Positions 12,670 through 25,229 are shown, counted from the stretch's first letter. The stretch: DNA of 64,000 nt from Fomes fomentarius (GCA_022606135.1 JABYQN010000003.1:2604001-2668000); one strand, 5' to 3'. The notes: a model not told the origin generated them from the sequence alone. Numbers and translations: made by a program.

Positions 12670-14375
12670 TCACAATGGTACGTCCCTTGCGTTCTTCTTC
12701 CAGAAAGCACATCTCTCCTTCAACTTCGAGATATCAGCTTGCTCAAAGGAATCAGACTTGACCACCCATTCCTTCCTCGTGTCCACCTTCGGAACACCCG
12801 CAGCCGTGCGGTCAGTGAGCTTGTGCGCGTTTGGGTCACCCGTCTGGAAATAGCTGGCCATTCCTCCTGCAAGGCCTTGGTAAGTGAACGGCTGAGTCGT
12901 CTGAACCGCGTTTATTTGATTCCACTGTGAGACCCGGTCAGCATTCTACCCGCCTCCTGTCCACGACGAGAGCGAGCGACGTCTGCACTCACATACTGAA
13001 CATCGCTCCCATGTTTCGCGGGACTGATCGTATACTCGCCCAGATACCCCTTCCCACCCACCGTTGCCGCCGCCGCCTCGGCGAGCCACAGTCCCGGACA
13101 CGCGAGCACCGAGTCCCTGAACACCATGCCCGCACGCACGAGCGTAGTATTCCACACCGCGTTCTCCGCCGCTCCCACCTGCGGATACAGCGCCTTCACT
13201 CGGGCGATCTGCCCCTCGCGGAAACGAGGCAAGTAGCCCCTCAACCACACGTCAAAGCTCTCGGCCGAGCTGTTGAAGCCCAATGCGTCGCCCGACGCGT
13301 TCGCAAAGCCCGGCGGGACAAAGTTCTCGCCCTCGTGCGTGTTGAACATGGACCACACACCGTCGATGCTGAGCGAGGCGACGGAGCTGAGCGGCCGAGT
13401 GAGGAATGCGCCGTCGATGACGGGGCCCCAGTTGAAGGAGCTGGTCGTGTACTGATTCGCGCTGCTGATCGCCAGGCTGGCATTGCGGATCGTCTGCACG
13501 TCGACGCTCTTGAGGCACGCGAGGCTGTCCTTGGTGCGCGCGCAGCCAGTGCCGTTGACCAGGGCGTCGTACAGCGCTTCGGCTTCTGGGTCGTCGTACC
13601 TGTACGTCTTGGGCCAGAAGGGCGAGCCCGGCAGCGCGTTGCGGAAGAGTCGCTCGCTCGGACCACGGCCGCTGCCCTTCTTGCCGTGGTGGGCTATGGA
13701 CTGCGCAACGACGGAGCCGCCGCCGGCCGACTGTCCCTGCACGGTGACGCTGTGAGGATCGCCGCCGAAGGCTGCGATGTTGTCGCGCACCCAGCGCAGG
13801 GCCGCCTGCTGGTCGAGCAGCCCGGCGTTGAGGTCCGCGGTGGCGCTCTGCTTGACTCGGCGGCCGGGCAGGAAGCCAAAGGCGTTGGTGCGGTAGTTGG
13901 GGTACACGACCACGAAGTCGTTCTCGGCACTCACGTTGAGCGTTGGATACATGGAGGGGGGAATGCCGAATGAAGCGCTGCCCTGGATGAAGCCGCCGCC
14001 GTAGAAGACGACGAGGACAGGCCGCTTGACTGAGGGGTCAGTCCATGGCCGGGAGTAGAGTCCTAGGTATAGACAGTCCTCGGAGCCGTTGACGGTGCGC
14101 TGGGGGCACATGTCAAAGGCCTGGTCGGTGTCGTATACGGTGCCATGGGCGATGGGTGGAGGCGGCTGGGGCGCGCGGAAACGGTTGTGGCCGGCGGTCG
14201 AGGCACCGAAGGGGATTTTGCGGAAGTAAGTGATGTTGTACTGGGAGCTGTACTTGCCCTGGAATGCGCCGTAAGAGAGCTGCACGACGGGGTCGTCGTA
14301 CGCCGAGACGGGGCTAAGGACAAGGCATAGCAGCAGCAGCAGCAAGAAGCTGCTGCTCACGGTGAGGTTGGCCAT
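12670..14375 (-). CDS. Secreted type-B carboxylesterase/lipase
   Basis: Exons 14375-12993 and 12924-12670, phase-0 intron, 545 residues. Signal peptide with a seven-Leu stretch (SSSFLLLLLLCLVLSPVSA). Alpha/beta-hydrolase motifs: oxyanion-hole FYGGGFIQG, nucleophile elbow GQSAGGGS (Ser about residue 208), the acid likely in FNTHEGENFVP and His in PAKHGSDVQY. EDCLYLGLY is the family's second signature region. Several N-glycosylation sequons (NITY, NGSE, NVSA, NGTG) fit secretion. Family knowledge: hydrolyses carboxylic esters; the substrate cannot be deduced. The usual GESAG is GQSAG here, a variant frequent in fungal members. Exon 2 encodes the conserved ending around MASYFQTGDPN. Divergent from MMS19 with 322 bases between starts. 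Confidence 0.93.
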
Positions 14376-14697
14376 GGTGTAGGTTGAAGAGAATGGTGCC
14401 TGGCATGCTCCGGCTATTTTGACCTAGCTTTATGTCTTGCAGCACTCGCCGTCGGGAGGTACACATGGCCATGGTCAGCGGGGTACAAGGTAGAGCGAGA
14501 GTGACCTTGGATGGCAATGCGCGGGCCGGACAGTGTCGGCTTCGCGTGAAAGACGCCGAAATCATAATTCCTAGCCACATTACATAACACTTCAAGCTTG
14601 TTCGTCCATCTGTATCTACCGCCTACTACAGCTGGTGAGCTCCCTCTTTGCTCTTCGCTCACTTCTGTACAACCAAGGGGGGTTATCTTGTAGGCCT
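14376..14697. promoter_or_regulatory. Bidirectional promoter, carboxylesterase / MMS19
   Basis: Lies between two divergent start codons. The MMS19-proximal half (14514-14697) is copied, inverted, at about 7081-7260. Conserved blocks between the copies (GCAATGCGCGGGCCG, TTCGCGTGA.AGACGCCGAAAT, CTCTTTGCTCTT.GCTCACTT) are candidate promoter elements, though shared ancestry alone could explain them. Confidence 0.5.
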
Positions 14698-17600
14698 ATG
14701 GAACGAGTAGAACGCCTGGTCCGCACATGGATCGCGTCCGAGCAGGAGAAGGAGATCGACGACACCGCGAACGGTCCGTACCATCATCACGCGTACGCTT
14801 GCGGCGCGCTCTCATGATTCGAAGAAATTGAACAGGGGAATGTCACACTACTGCACGTCGTCAAGGCCCTCGGAGAGTTTCTTACGTCGGACGAAGATGA
14901 TCTACGCACTAAGGGTAAGTGCAAGTCTCGCGCTTCGACTACAACTCCCTTGTACAAACGAAAAATCGCAGGAGTCGAGTTTCTCTCCCGAGTCCTCGCG
15001 CGATGTCCCCCCGAGAAGCTGAACCGCCAGTCGGGTGCGCATCTCTTGCGCTACTCCGCAGTTTGCTCCCTCTGATCCTCTCATCACAAGTCCGCACCCT
15101 CGTCGCCTTCTACACCGGTAAACTGGATGACACGGAGACTATCATACCCGCACTGAAAGGCCTGGTTACACTCACAAAGTTGCCTGCCTTTGCTTCTACC
15201 GATGCGGTTGACGTCGTGAAGGCGTAAGTCGCTGCGCCTGGTGGGGTCAATAAACGTGCTCAGACAGAAACCAGACTGTTCGTGCATGTGAAGATGAATG
15301 TCCTTGTGCAGTCGCAGAGGTTCATGGTGTTCAGCATCATCGACAACGTTGTCGCTCGGCAAAGAGAAGGTCTGTACGTCTGCATCTGTATCCGCGCTCC
15401 ATCGAGAAGCTGATTGTAGACCAGCTCTCAAGAATCTGGGCGACGAGTTCGTTCGCGGGTACATTGGCCTCGCAGAAGGAGAGAAGGACCCTCGCAACCT
15501 TCTCCTTGCATTTGCCATTGACAGGGTGCTCCTCATCGAATTTGACGTCGCAAAGTGGATTGAAGTCAGTCTCAAATCCTCGTGGTCTTGTGCTAGTGCG
15601 GGAAAATTGACTGTTCCCAGGACTTCTTCAACATCACGTTCTGTTACTTCCCTATCACGTTTAGGCCACCTCCAAACGACCCATACGGTATCACCGCTGA
15701 AGATTTGAAAAATACATTGAGGTAATGTTGATTGTATACGCAGCGTACGTTCAAGGACTCTCGCGCTGAGCTGAGGCTCCAGATCATGCTTGCACGCGAC
15801 ACCTACTTTCGGCAAGTTGGCTGTCCCAATGTTTCTGGAGAAGCTCACTGCAGGCACTCCGGTTACCAAGGTCAACTCACTTTGTCCCCGGTTTGGCCGA
15901 AGCTGATATCTCTATCGTAGAAAGATACGCTTGATACACTCGACGTTTGTCTCCCCGTATATGGTCCGACAGTGGCGAGAGAGTTCGCGCGCAAGCTGTG
16001 GAACTCCCTGAAGCTCGAGGTAAAGTCGTCTCGACATCACGGATTAATCCGATGCCGACGTGGTGATTGGAGATCTTCCAACCGACAGACAAAGTGACAG
16101 AAGAGAAGGCTCTGAAGACTACGCAGGTCCTCATCCAGACTATCTACTCGGCCAGCAGTTCTATAGGTGGAGACGTCGCAGAGATCGACGGCCTAGCGAA
16201 GGATGCATGTGAAGAATGCCTCCAAATTCTGCGTGAGCCTGAGAAAAGCCAGGCAAAGCATGCGATCAAGGTCCTTTGCGCATTCATGTCGACCACTTGT
16301 GCGCACTCCTCTCGTCTCACACGAATACGAATCGTGCTAATGAGACTTCTCCAGCATCTGTGGCGCGTTTCACCCTCGCGCGCGCGGTGCCACACTTTGT
16401 CAAGCTCTTCCTCAACCCTGACGAACTCCCGAACCGCGCCCCGACCTTGCGCCTGCTTGCGGACCTCGTCGAAGCCGCGCGCGAGTCGACGACCTCTCCG
16501 TCTTCGTATTCTGACCCTGAGATTCTGCCCGACGCTGACGAGGGCAGCGTGCCCCTGTCGCCGTATAAGGACGAGGTGTTAGGGATTTCGACTGTGGGCC
16601 TGAAGACGCCTGCGTCTGCGTACCCTGCGATCGACGCACTGAAGAGTATGGTGCGCACGCACGGGCTGTTGACGGACGAGGAACTGGGGTTTGTGGTGCA
16701 TAACGTGAATGAGGTGCTAGACAAGGACGAGGACGAAACTGACATAAGGTCTGTCTGTCCGGTCACGAGATTGAAGGTTAACAACTGACTACCAACAAAC
16801 AGCCATGCCTCTCTAGACCTCTTGTGCACGATCTCTTCCATTGCGCCATCACATGTCTCTGGTAATACCCTCCCTCTGCTCTTCGCCTCCCTGCCAGACC
16901 GCGCACCTCCACGGGAAGCAGAGGCAGAGCGGATAAAGTACTGGCGGACACTCGCGTCCCTGAAGAAGCTCTGCACCCAGCCCGACCTCTTCGAGACGCT
17001 CGTCGTCCGGCTGTCCACCAAGCTCGACTTGCTTTGTCTTCCATCCGCCACACCAACACCCTCAGACTTGGAGCCTAATAAGGCAACGGCGGAGGCGGCA
17101 GAGGATCTCGAGCCCGCGGCAGCGTATGCGCACTCTCTCCTGAAGACCCTTGCCGACGTACTGCAAGCAAAGATCGAGCTGGGACACACGGACGTCGCCA
17201 AGTATATCGACAGGCTCGTACCCCGGCTGTACAACCTGTTCATCTATACAGGCCTACACGCGGAGACGAGAGTGATGGTCGCGACTGACCCACGGCTGCT
17301 TGCTGTCGCGGCGCAGATCATCACGCTTGTGACGCAGACTCTGAGCGTAGCGTACGTACCGGGATTTGCTTGGGCGAGGCGCGTGGGTACTGAATGGTGT
17401 ACAGGAGACAAGAGGCGTTCGTTAAGGCGGTGTTCGTTGCGTACTTGCACGGCAATGTATCCGACCTTGCGCAGGGCATCCAGAAGATCCCTGCGGATAG
17501 GACGTTCAGTCCATTAGCGGTCGGTCACTCCTCGCTCGTCACTGTTGGATACCCTTGCTGATCACCTGGCGATGTATTTAGCCAGAGGCCCCCTCCTCGC

Positions 17601-18845
17601 AGAAGAACCTACTAATTCTATTCTCGGCCGCTGTGATCGCGTTGCACAAAGAGGTATTTTCGACGTTCATAGGCATCGTCGAAACCACTATGCTAATGAC
17701 ACGGTCATGTTAGGTCGCGCTCCCGGTCCCAGACGAGGTCGTATTCCTCGACAATGTCCTACAGTGGATCTCCAGTCATGAGAACGTACTGCAGAGAGAA
17801 GCTCTCGTGCACTTGATCGCGTCACTTATAAACAGACATGCGGAGAGTGAGTTCGGCGTTTCTTCATGTGTAGGGGCACATCATGACATGCAATTGGTTG
17901 CTCGTAGAACTCGATGGGTTCCTGTTCTCAAACGTAGACGCATTCTGGATGTCACAGATCGCGAACACGTCGTCAGCCCCCGACGCGCGTCGCAATGCCA
18001 TCTTGGCCTACAACTGGGTGCGCACATTCCTGTCATCTCGATACGTGAATCTCATCTTGCGTGCTGGTCATTGCGCTCGCTTGTATAGATTACAAAGGCC
18101 CTACTGGTCCGCAATCATGCGGGAGCGATGCGGAACATAGATCGCCTGTTCGAACTGTTCGAAGATGAGAGCGTCAGCTGGGACGCAGCGCGGGCGGTTG
18201 GTAGGATACCGGGCACGGACAAGGTGTTGACGAAGAGGAATCATGCTGTCATTAAGGTGCGTCTCGTTCAATACTGTTGTACTCGTGAGTACTGACAATG
18301 TATGGTGCATGGCTTGGACGTGATATAGATCTTGTATGCGCAGAAGTACTGCAATCAGGTGCTACCGCGGATCATCGAGGGCGCGAAGACGTCACCGCTC
18401 AGTATGTACTGTTATGTGGATTCTCAATTCGACTCATCACAACATCTGACATGTAATCCTGTTTTCCAGACTCGGCACGACAGAATGCATACCTAGTTGC
18501 TCTAGCTGCACTCATCAAGTCCGTCCCAAAGTCGACATACGCACATGAGATGCCGGCCGTGAGTATGCTCTGCCAACCCCGGCTGCTTTTTCATAGGCTG
18601 TGTGTAGCTCACGCGCTGTCACATAGCTCATGCCTCTCCTCCTGCGCGGCCTGGACCTCCCAGACAACGAGATCCGGGCGAGTGTGATCGACACGCTCCA
18701 GGCAGCCGCGACATCCTCGTCAGAGGCAGGAAGCAAGGACAACGCTATCGTCGCAGAGCACGCGACGGGTCTGGTGTCGACGATGCTGAAGAACAGTCTG
18801 GTTGAAACCATGCCCTCGGTGGTGAGTCGTCCGATTCTGTCGTCA

Positions 18846-18906
<61 letters not shown>

Positions 18907-19229
18907 ACACCGTCTCGCAGCGGGTACGGGTCGCAGCCCTGCGCTATCTCGCTACCCTCCCGAGCGTGGTCCGGTACGATGTCTTGCACCCACAGAAGAC
19001 TACTGTGATCCGCGAGCTGGCGAAGGCATTGGACGACCCGAAGCGGGTTGTGCGCACCGAAGCGGTAGAAGCACGGTAGGGCAATCCGCGCCGTAATCCG
19101 GGATTCTTGGCTGACCATCTGGCCATTTCTATGCAGGACGACCTGGTATGTGTCCGAGGAGTTCGTTCCCCAGTCCGCCCACATGGAAGCTGACCGCCTG
19201 CCCTGTCCAGGTTCAAATTCACAGGCTAG
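14698..19229 (+). CDS. MMS19: MMS19, cytosolic iron-sulfur targeting / DNA repair HEAT-repeat protein
   Basis: Twenty-three exons that keep frame throughout: 14698-14773, 14825-14914, 14972-15034, 15091-15223, 15275-15369, 15425-15564, 15621-15721, 15783-15870, 15921-16019, 16073-16298, 16355-16748, 16803-17351, 17405-17519, 17582-17653, 17714-17846, 17908-18017, 18089-18256, 18329-18401, 18470-18558, 18627-18821, 18921-19075, 19137-19145 and 19211-19229; 1063 residues, full length. Diagnostic segments: FYTGKLDDTETIIPALKG, FCYFPITFRPPPNDPYGIT and the C-terminal ending TTWFKFTG. Family knowledge: MMS19 with CIAO1 and CIAO2B delivers Fe-S clusters to XPD, DNA polymerases, primase and others. 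Exon 22 is only nine bases; intron 20 holds a long CT repeat. The 5' end has been copied to 6874-7260 and 10655-10955. Confidence 0.95.
18847..18905. repeat. (CT)n microsatellite in MMS19 intron 20
   Basis: Nearly 30 uninterrupted CT units ending 15 bases before the CAG acceptor of exon 21. It coincides with the polypyrimidine position, so length change could affect splicing (inference). Confidence 0.97.
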
Positions 19230-19557
19230 CTCAAGACCCGTTCACAGACGTACAGAGAAAGGAAAGCGGCGGGTATGTGTAGCAATTGCAGTTATCATCT
19301 ATGTAGAACAATCTCTGGCTACACTATGGGGCGCTGTATCGACGTATCGATGATGTATGGTACTGGTAAGCAGTGGCAGCAAGATGACAATGTGTAGCGA
19401 AAGATGTACTAGATACTTGTGTGTGCGGACTTCAAATTCATAACGACAGCGAAACCTACCACCGCTGGGCAACAGGTAACGAACCAAGCAAGGAGTGGGA
19501 TAACGATAAGCCACGAGTCCGAACGTCGTGCAAAGACCTCTGGGTACATGAATCCCT

Positions 19558-20958
19558 TCATGAGACGGCGGCGATGATCGCCTGCGTCTTCGTATTCGCC
19601 TCTAGGAGTGCCTTTTCGAACGCTTGCATATGTTCCTGGACAATCTTCCTTCCGTCTACTCGCCTTTGTACTCGCGGTGGCGACGTTGCGCCCGACACCG
19701 GTGTATCCCCATCCACAATCCCCGCCTCCCATTTCTCTATCCTGACCCGACTCCGCTCCGCGCTATCCCACTCCGTCCTCCACCCACCAAGCTTGTTCTT
19801 CAACGCACGGATCTTCCGGCCTGCCTCCGTCGTGGCAGCGGCGTTGACCTGTGTATGTTCCGATATTGTGGCGAGCGATGTTGCGGTAGACGTCGTGAAC
19901 GTGCGAATGTGTGCGAGTAGAGGGATAGCGGTAGCCGGGGAAGGAGGGCCGGTCAATGTGGGGAGTGGCGGGAACTCCGTCTTGACCGGGGTAGGGGAGT
20001 ATGCCGAGTCATACTCCTCGTCCTCCTCGTCTCCAAGCCGTGCGCGGTCCGGATCCACTTCCCAATCGTTCGAATGCAACACTGAATCATCTGCAATCGG
20101 GTCCAGCTCCGCCACTTCCGCTGCAGCACGCGCCGACGACGGCCCAGGCGAGCGCACGTCGTCCTTGATGATATCCTCGAGCTCGGGCAGGACTCCCAGT
20201 GCGTCGTTGCCCCCCACCTCCCCAGCGATCTTGCGGAACTCACGTTCGTACTCAAGCAGCTCCCGCAGCTGGCTCTCGCGCTCCCGCGCCGCATCGTTGA
20301 TTCGCCGAATCATGTCCGACGCGAGCCGCTCCAACGTAGGTGTGGTGTGCGACGGCTCTCCTGCGTCGAGCCGGCGGAGCTGCGACAAGAACTTCTCCGT
20401 GTACTCCAGATCCGCGGCGAGGATCGCCATGGGGTCCTGCTCTGGCTGCCTGCGCGGCTGTTTCGTCGGGGACACGGTCGGGCTGCGGAAATCGGGATCA
20501 AAGTCGGGTGAGACGTCTTCTGCGGGATGTACGGGGGAATGTGGGTGGGCGGTGGCGCCATTCAGCTGTGCAGCGAGCGAGTCCGCACCACCGGCGTCGA
20601 GTTGGGATTCTTGGAAGTGCGGTGAAGACTCATTGTACGTGCCTGCGGGGACGCCATCTATGCCCTCCGCGCCCTCATCGTACTCGATCCCGAACTCTTC
20701 TGCGAGCAGCTTCGACCCGGCGCTCGGCTCTGGTAGCAAAGCGGCGGCAAGCTCGTGTGCCAGAGAATGCCGACCGTTCGCAGCATCGTCCCCGAGCGAA
20801 TCGGCGAGAGAAGAGGGGCCTCCGCGGAGGGACGTGGAGGACTTGCGGCCGTTCAGACTCAGACTTTGTCTTGAAGGCGACTTGCGAGGGGAGGAGCCGG
20901 AGTTAGGTGAGAGGTAGCGCGATCCGAAGACGTCGTCGTCGTTGTCGATGGATGGCAT
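19558..20958 (-). CDS. Unknown acidic coiled-coil protein
   Basis: Single open frame of 466 residues from the ATG at 20958 (MPSIDNDDDVFGSRYLSP). No catalytic motif, membrane segment or signal peptide. The N-terminal half is Ser/Pro/Ala-rich and probably disordered, with SP/TP sites (SPTVSPTKQP). Residues roughly 180-250 (AADLEYTEKFLSQLRRLDAG, ARERESQLRELLEYEREFRK) should form coiled coil. The last 130 residues, with HIRTFTTSTATSLATISEHT, EAGRKIRALKNKLGGW and WEAGIV, look conserved and helical. I recall no name for it. Convergent with MMS19 (328 bases between stops, nothing else there). A 65-base dispersed repeat lies 98 bases upstream of the start. Confidence 0.8.
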   Translation of the reverse strand: MPSIDNDDDVFGSRYLSPNSGSSPRKSPSRQSLSLNGRKSSTSLRGGPSSLADSLGDDAANGRHSLAHELAAALLPEPSAGSKLLAEEFGIEYDEGAEGIDGVPAGTYNESSPHFQESQLDAGGADSLAAQLNGATAHPHSPVHPAEDVSPDFDPDFRSPTVSPTKQPRRQPEQDPMAILAADLEYTEKFLSQLRRLDAGEPSHTTPTLERLASDMIRRINDAARERESQLRELLEYEREFRKIAGEVGGNDALGVLPELEDIIKDDVRSPGPSSARAAAEVAELDPIADDSVLHSNDWEVDPDRARLGDEEDEEYDSAYSPTPVKTEFPPLPTLTGPPSPATAIPLLAHIRTFTTSTATSLATISEHTQVNAAATTEAGRKIRALKNKLGGWRTEWDSAERSRVRIEKWEAGIVDGDTPVSGATSPPRVQRRVDGRKIVQEHMQAFEKALLEANTKTQAIIAAVS

Positions 20959-22006
20959 GATGGGAGGAGGGAGAAAGGAAAGGCGGGATGGTGGCTCTAA
21001 GCAAGTTACTTGACAACGCCAATTTAGACAAGCGCGCCCATAACGTATACCATTACCAAATTGGCGAGCGTCGAGGCTATCGGCTTTTGATCCTAACAAA
21101 GCCAAACAACGCCGGATGATCAGCGCCAACGGTGTACAACCAGCTGCTCCCTAGTTGCATCATGAGTTCAACTTATAACCGAAGTGTGTGGCTTACTGGT
21201 ACCGCATAGACATGCCATAATTGGTATGGCGACGTAGCTAGTATCTAAGAAGTCACCTGGAGGACGACCGCCCATCGCTTCTAATAGTGCTACCAAAAAC
21301 TCAAACGCCTTCTACTCGCCGTTGCACTATGGCACCTCACAACTGTCGTACTCTAGACTTGGCGGTTGCTGCTGTCAATAATTTCAGACTTCCTCGCAGT
21401 GACAGGACGGGTGGGCTGCGATCGCTAGGGATGTTCATCTGTCAGAACAGCGATATCTATCTCATACACAGTACACATATCTTGGTGGCTTGTTGCCCGA
21501 CAGGACACAAACTGCACATATTCATTCATCCGAGGACTCACAGTCTTCGGTGAAGTGTAACGGTTGGGACTTAGACGGACGACAGTCCTTTGCAGGTGGC
21601 CCCCTATCCGATCGTTCCCCTTCGCCGTCCTTCAACGATAGTATAAAGTGTATTACACATCGAGTTACATCTGTTGATGCGGTATGATGCGGTAGAAGCT
21701 GCAAGGTTCCGTGTATGTGTAGTAATCCGTCGCACTGCTGACCTTCTTGACAGGTTGGTCAGATAGGACTACAACGTTTTTTTCTTTACTCTCTGGTCGC
21801 TATGGGAACTCCGAGATTGGAAGCAAATATGCGGATGCAGCCAGAACTTCCTATACAGGAAGTCTATGGTCTTGCTTCGGTTTGACGGTTCTCCTACATA
21901 TACCGCCGTCCACATCTTCTACATCCTCAATGGCCTTGATGGTCCTCGAGTCTTCTGTCATTGCTTGGACATGTTGCTTTCACCAATCTCGCTTGAACAT
22001 GTAGCC
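20959..22006. other. Intergenic, one dispersed repeat copy
   Basis: Apart from the repeat at 21056-21120, no coding exon or RNA gene is supported. Confidence 0.5.
21056..21120 (+). repeat. 65-base dispersed repeat, copy 1
   Basis: Aligns without gaps to 27989-28053 and 33447-33511. Shared core: GCTAT, TTTTGATCCTAACA and CAAACAACG. In the direction of transcription of the flanking minus-strand gene it sits 98 bases upstream of the ATG. Confidence 0.75.
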
Positions 22007-23645
22007 ATGTTGGCTAAAACGGCCACGGAGTACCAGGAGCCTCATGCTGAGCACACGTGAGTACACTCTGCTCGGACGCTGTGGCTGCATTCTGCGAGTG
22101 GAATATGGCTCACAGGGGTCAACATCTTTTGGGCTAGGCAAATAATGACTATGACATACTCGTCAGCACTTGGTATGTGTCATACGTATCGGGTCCTTAC
22201 CTGTTATATAATGTATCTTCCTCAGCGCTTATACTCTTCGAGTACGCGATCACTTTTGATCGTGAGATGAGTTACGCTTGGCGCCGGAAGGTGACCTGGC
22301 CCAGGGTCCTATTTCTTCTCAATCGATATATCCATCCAATCAGCGGTGTGGTGGCCTTGCTCGCACATTCTCTTCCAACCTCTTTCTTCGTACGTGTCCC
22401 ATTGCTTGCGATGACGCTATCTTCTTGAAGGCATTCTAACGGAGTGCCTAAAGAGGCGCGTTCTCAGTCAATCACGTAAACATTAGTCGAAGTCCGACTG
22501 ACTCTGACTCGTTCCAAACGATCATACAGTTGCGTCGTCCTCCAGAGGGCCAGAGAAGTATGCACAATCATCATTTTGGTTATCATGGCAGGTGAGCATG
22601 ACCCTTTCCTTTCTGCCACATGAGCTGAACGGTCCATAGCTTTTTCGGGGATGCGGGTCTACGCCCTCAGTGAACATAGCAACGCTGCCACTCTTCTTGT
22701 CGTCGTTTTTGCCTCAGTACCGGTAGTAATCACCACGGTGAATGCACTGGATCTACATTGGACCCTCACACGATGTATTGATTAGGCAAATGCAGATCAT
22801 AGAGGCTCATATCTCTCTGTCTTTGGTGACTCTTCCTTCTAAAATAGGTCTAGTACCCACACAGCATTGCAAGACGAGGTTAACTGTAGCGGGTCAGGAC
22901 ATGGTGAGGTGAGAAGAACGATATTTCATTTCAAGCAATCCAAATCTATGACTATCACGACTCACTCAAACTCACCTCCCCAGAATGGACGTGGGAATGC
23001 GTCTCGCATTTGTCCTAGCACTCGCAGTAGACACATTGGTCATCCTGATCGCCATTGTGCGAGCTTGGAGTGTCAATCGAGAAAAACCACAGCCGTCATT
23101 TTGGACCACTCTGCTACTCCGTGAAGGGGTGCTATACTTTGTGTATGTCTTCGCATAAACACAAGTTCACTTTTGCCGTACTGACATACTATGCGTAAAG
23201 TGCTCAGTTGGTATGGGGCGTCTGGAACATGGCTGCTATCGCAGTGACCACTGCCACGCTGCACAGCACCGTTCTCACTGGCACGGACATGGCCGTGGTC
23301 AACGTCTACCTGGCACTGTAAGAGCTCCACTCATGCACGTCGCACTATGCTCATGAGGGCTCATCCAACGACAGTCTACCATCAATCTTAATCTCTCGCT
23401 TCTATCTCAACGTCCACGAGCTTCACGTGCAGGAACTACAGAAACAGAAAGCATCAGACCCAGTTGTGAGATATATGGACTGAAATTTGCATCTCTAAAC
23501 GTGGATGGCTAATCTAATGACTACTTAGTCTCCACCGGGCACGTTCGCAGTTTGCGATCATGTAAAGGAAGAGGGTTATCGTACCAGTTACGTCTTTGAG
23601 GTGCTCGTTTACAACGGGCGGAATCACCAGTCCCACATCGTGTAG
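22007..23645 (+). CDS. DUF6533-type seven-helix membrane protein, paralog 1
   Basis: Visible exons: 22007-22056, 22138-22172, 22226-22389, about 22530-22591, from 22640, about 22985-23145, about 23200-23321, and the end at 23645. The DUF6533 signature is clear: ALILFEYAITFDREMSYAW, then RVLFLLNRYI. Later membrane segments include TIIILVIMAAFSGMRVYALS and RLAFVLALAVDTLVILIAIV, then LLLREGVLYFV and the tail PSILISRFYLNVHELHVQ. Family knowledge: abundant Agaricomycete membrane proteins of unknown function. Exon 3 ends in phase 0 (SFF), but the obvious next exon (SCVVLQRAREVC) needs phase 2 at its only good acceptor, so this copy either has a micro-exon or is broken. Opposite strand from the three other paralogs. 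Confidence 0.7.
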
Positions 23646-24640
23646 CGGTCTCTGAACTATTTATGGGCTCCTCACTCTCACATCCTTTCCTAAAGGACCA
23701 CTCTCACTATCTTTCCGTATGGACCTCTGACATTTTTGCTGCAATACTGCCGAATTGAGCATACATGGACTTTGTATTCCCTCCCCCCCCATAGCATATA
23801 CTTGTACACGAGAATTATCCTCCTTTCCAGCCGACGGGATCTGCCACTTCCATACTTCTACAACCCATATAGTTGGCAGGTCGGTCGAGTCCTACCCTCT
23901 TCCGCTCCAGATTCTTGGTTGGTGTAGCGCTTATTGAAGTTACTGGGGCGACGTCTTCCGTATGTGAGCAAGGGTAGCAGCAGTAGCAGTGTTGTGAACT
24001 TAGCAGATGTCATTGTGGCCGTGAGTGTGCCATCGTGGAAGGAGCGTCGCCTACATTGTCCTTGACTACTATACTTGCGTAAGTGCCAGCGAGCATACTC
24101 GTACGATCGTCGAAAGGAGCCATGCTATGCAGATACAGAGCTTAACTGATATGGAACCCATACTGGAGAACTCGATGACTCAGAACTAAATTATTTGAGC
24201 GTACCACTTCCCGTGCCTTGTACGAATCACGATTACGGTTGGTAATAGTTCAGAAAGCTCGTCTACACGAATTATTACAGCCTAAGTAAGCTTATTGTCG
24301 ATTCTGACACTTACCTGCGTCACGAGAAGAAGGTGGATGCTGCGCGAGCTGTGTGTTTGAAGTCCCCGTGTACAATAGCAGGGTTCGGCAGTGTCACACT
24401 TGTATGGCGTGTTGCGCTACTAGCGTGATGTTCTATCGCAGCATGGACTCGCAGTTCCTTCAGACGCGCTAGACGTCCTCGGCGCAGACGTCAAGCCCCC
24501 GAGCCAGACTTCCTCAAGGCAGAGGCCATCGATGTCGCACGCAGACGCATTGGTGAGACCCGAATGACATTCCAACCAAAAACAGCCCGAGACTATACAT
24601 CCAAGTTGACCGGCTGTAGGAGAGACTGAGACAACGCGAT
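23646..24640. other. Intergenic, no supported gene
   Basis: Nothing recognisable between the DUF6533 gene and the small secreted protein. Confidence 0.45.
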
Positions 24641-25229
24641 CTACGCCGCCCCGTAGGTAACGTTGACGTCTCCCTTGTTTGCACCCCCGGCGAAACGCGC
24701 CGTGAAGGGGATGTTCTGGCCGCAGACGGCGAACGCGGCCTTGATGCCCTCTGCACGAGAATACGCACACCTTGGTCAGCACCGTTGACGGATGTGAAGA
24801 GATAGAAGAGGGACCGTGGGGGTGGACGGGGATGTATGGCATAAAGGGATACGCACGCTCCCAGCGACCCTTGGAGATGTTGATGACATCGCCCTGGACC
24901 ACGGGCTTGATCGTGAAGCGGACGTTGCCCGACTGGCCGACCGTCGACGTCGGCGCGCCCTGGCACTTCTGGATCGAGCCAGCAATGCCGCCGCAGATCT
25001 GGAGGAGCGCGACGTTGGACGTGTGGAAGTCGAGGGCCCTGCGGATGCGTGCATCGTGTGAGCGCGTGTCCATGGACACCGGATGAGAGAAAGACACAAA
25101 TCAAGAGGAGACGCACTGTTTGCTCGTGCACTTCACGTCGAACACCTTCTCCTGGCGTACCTCGAGGGGCGCGGCGAACGCGCAGACGAAGAGCATCGCG
25201 AGAGCGTAGAAGATGGTAGCGAACTGCAT
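24641..25229 (-). CDS. Small secreted cysteine-containing protein (effector-like), unknown
   Basis: Exons 25229-25117, 25038-24857 and 24750-24641 keep frame and give 134 residues. Signal peptide MQFATIFYALAMLFVCAFAA, then PLEVRQEKVF. The mature part has four Cys (VKCTS, LQICGG, QKCQG, AVCGQ), a number that allows two disulfides. It ends in a Gly/Asn-rich beta-like stretch (RFAGGANKGDVNVTYGAA) that could pack as a single beta-sandwich. Size, secretion and cysteines fit the fungal small-secreted-protein class; no function is recognisable. Codon use is GC-rich like nearby housekeeping genes, so no sign of recent transfer. Confidence 0.82.
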
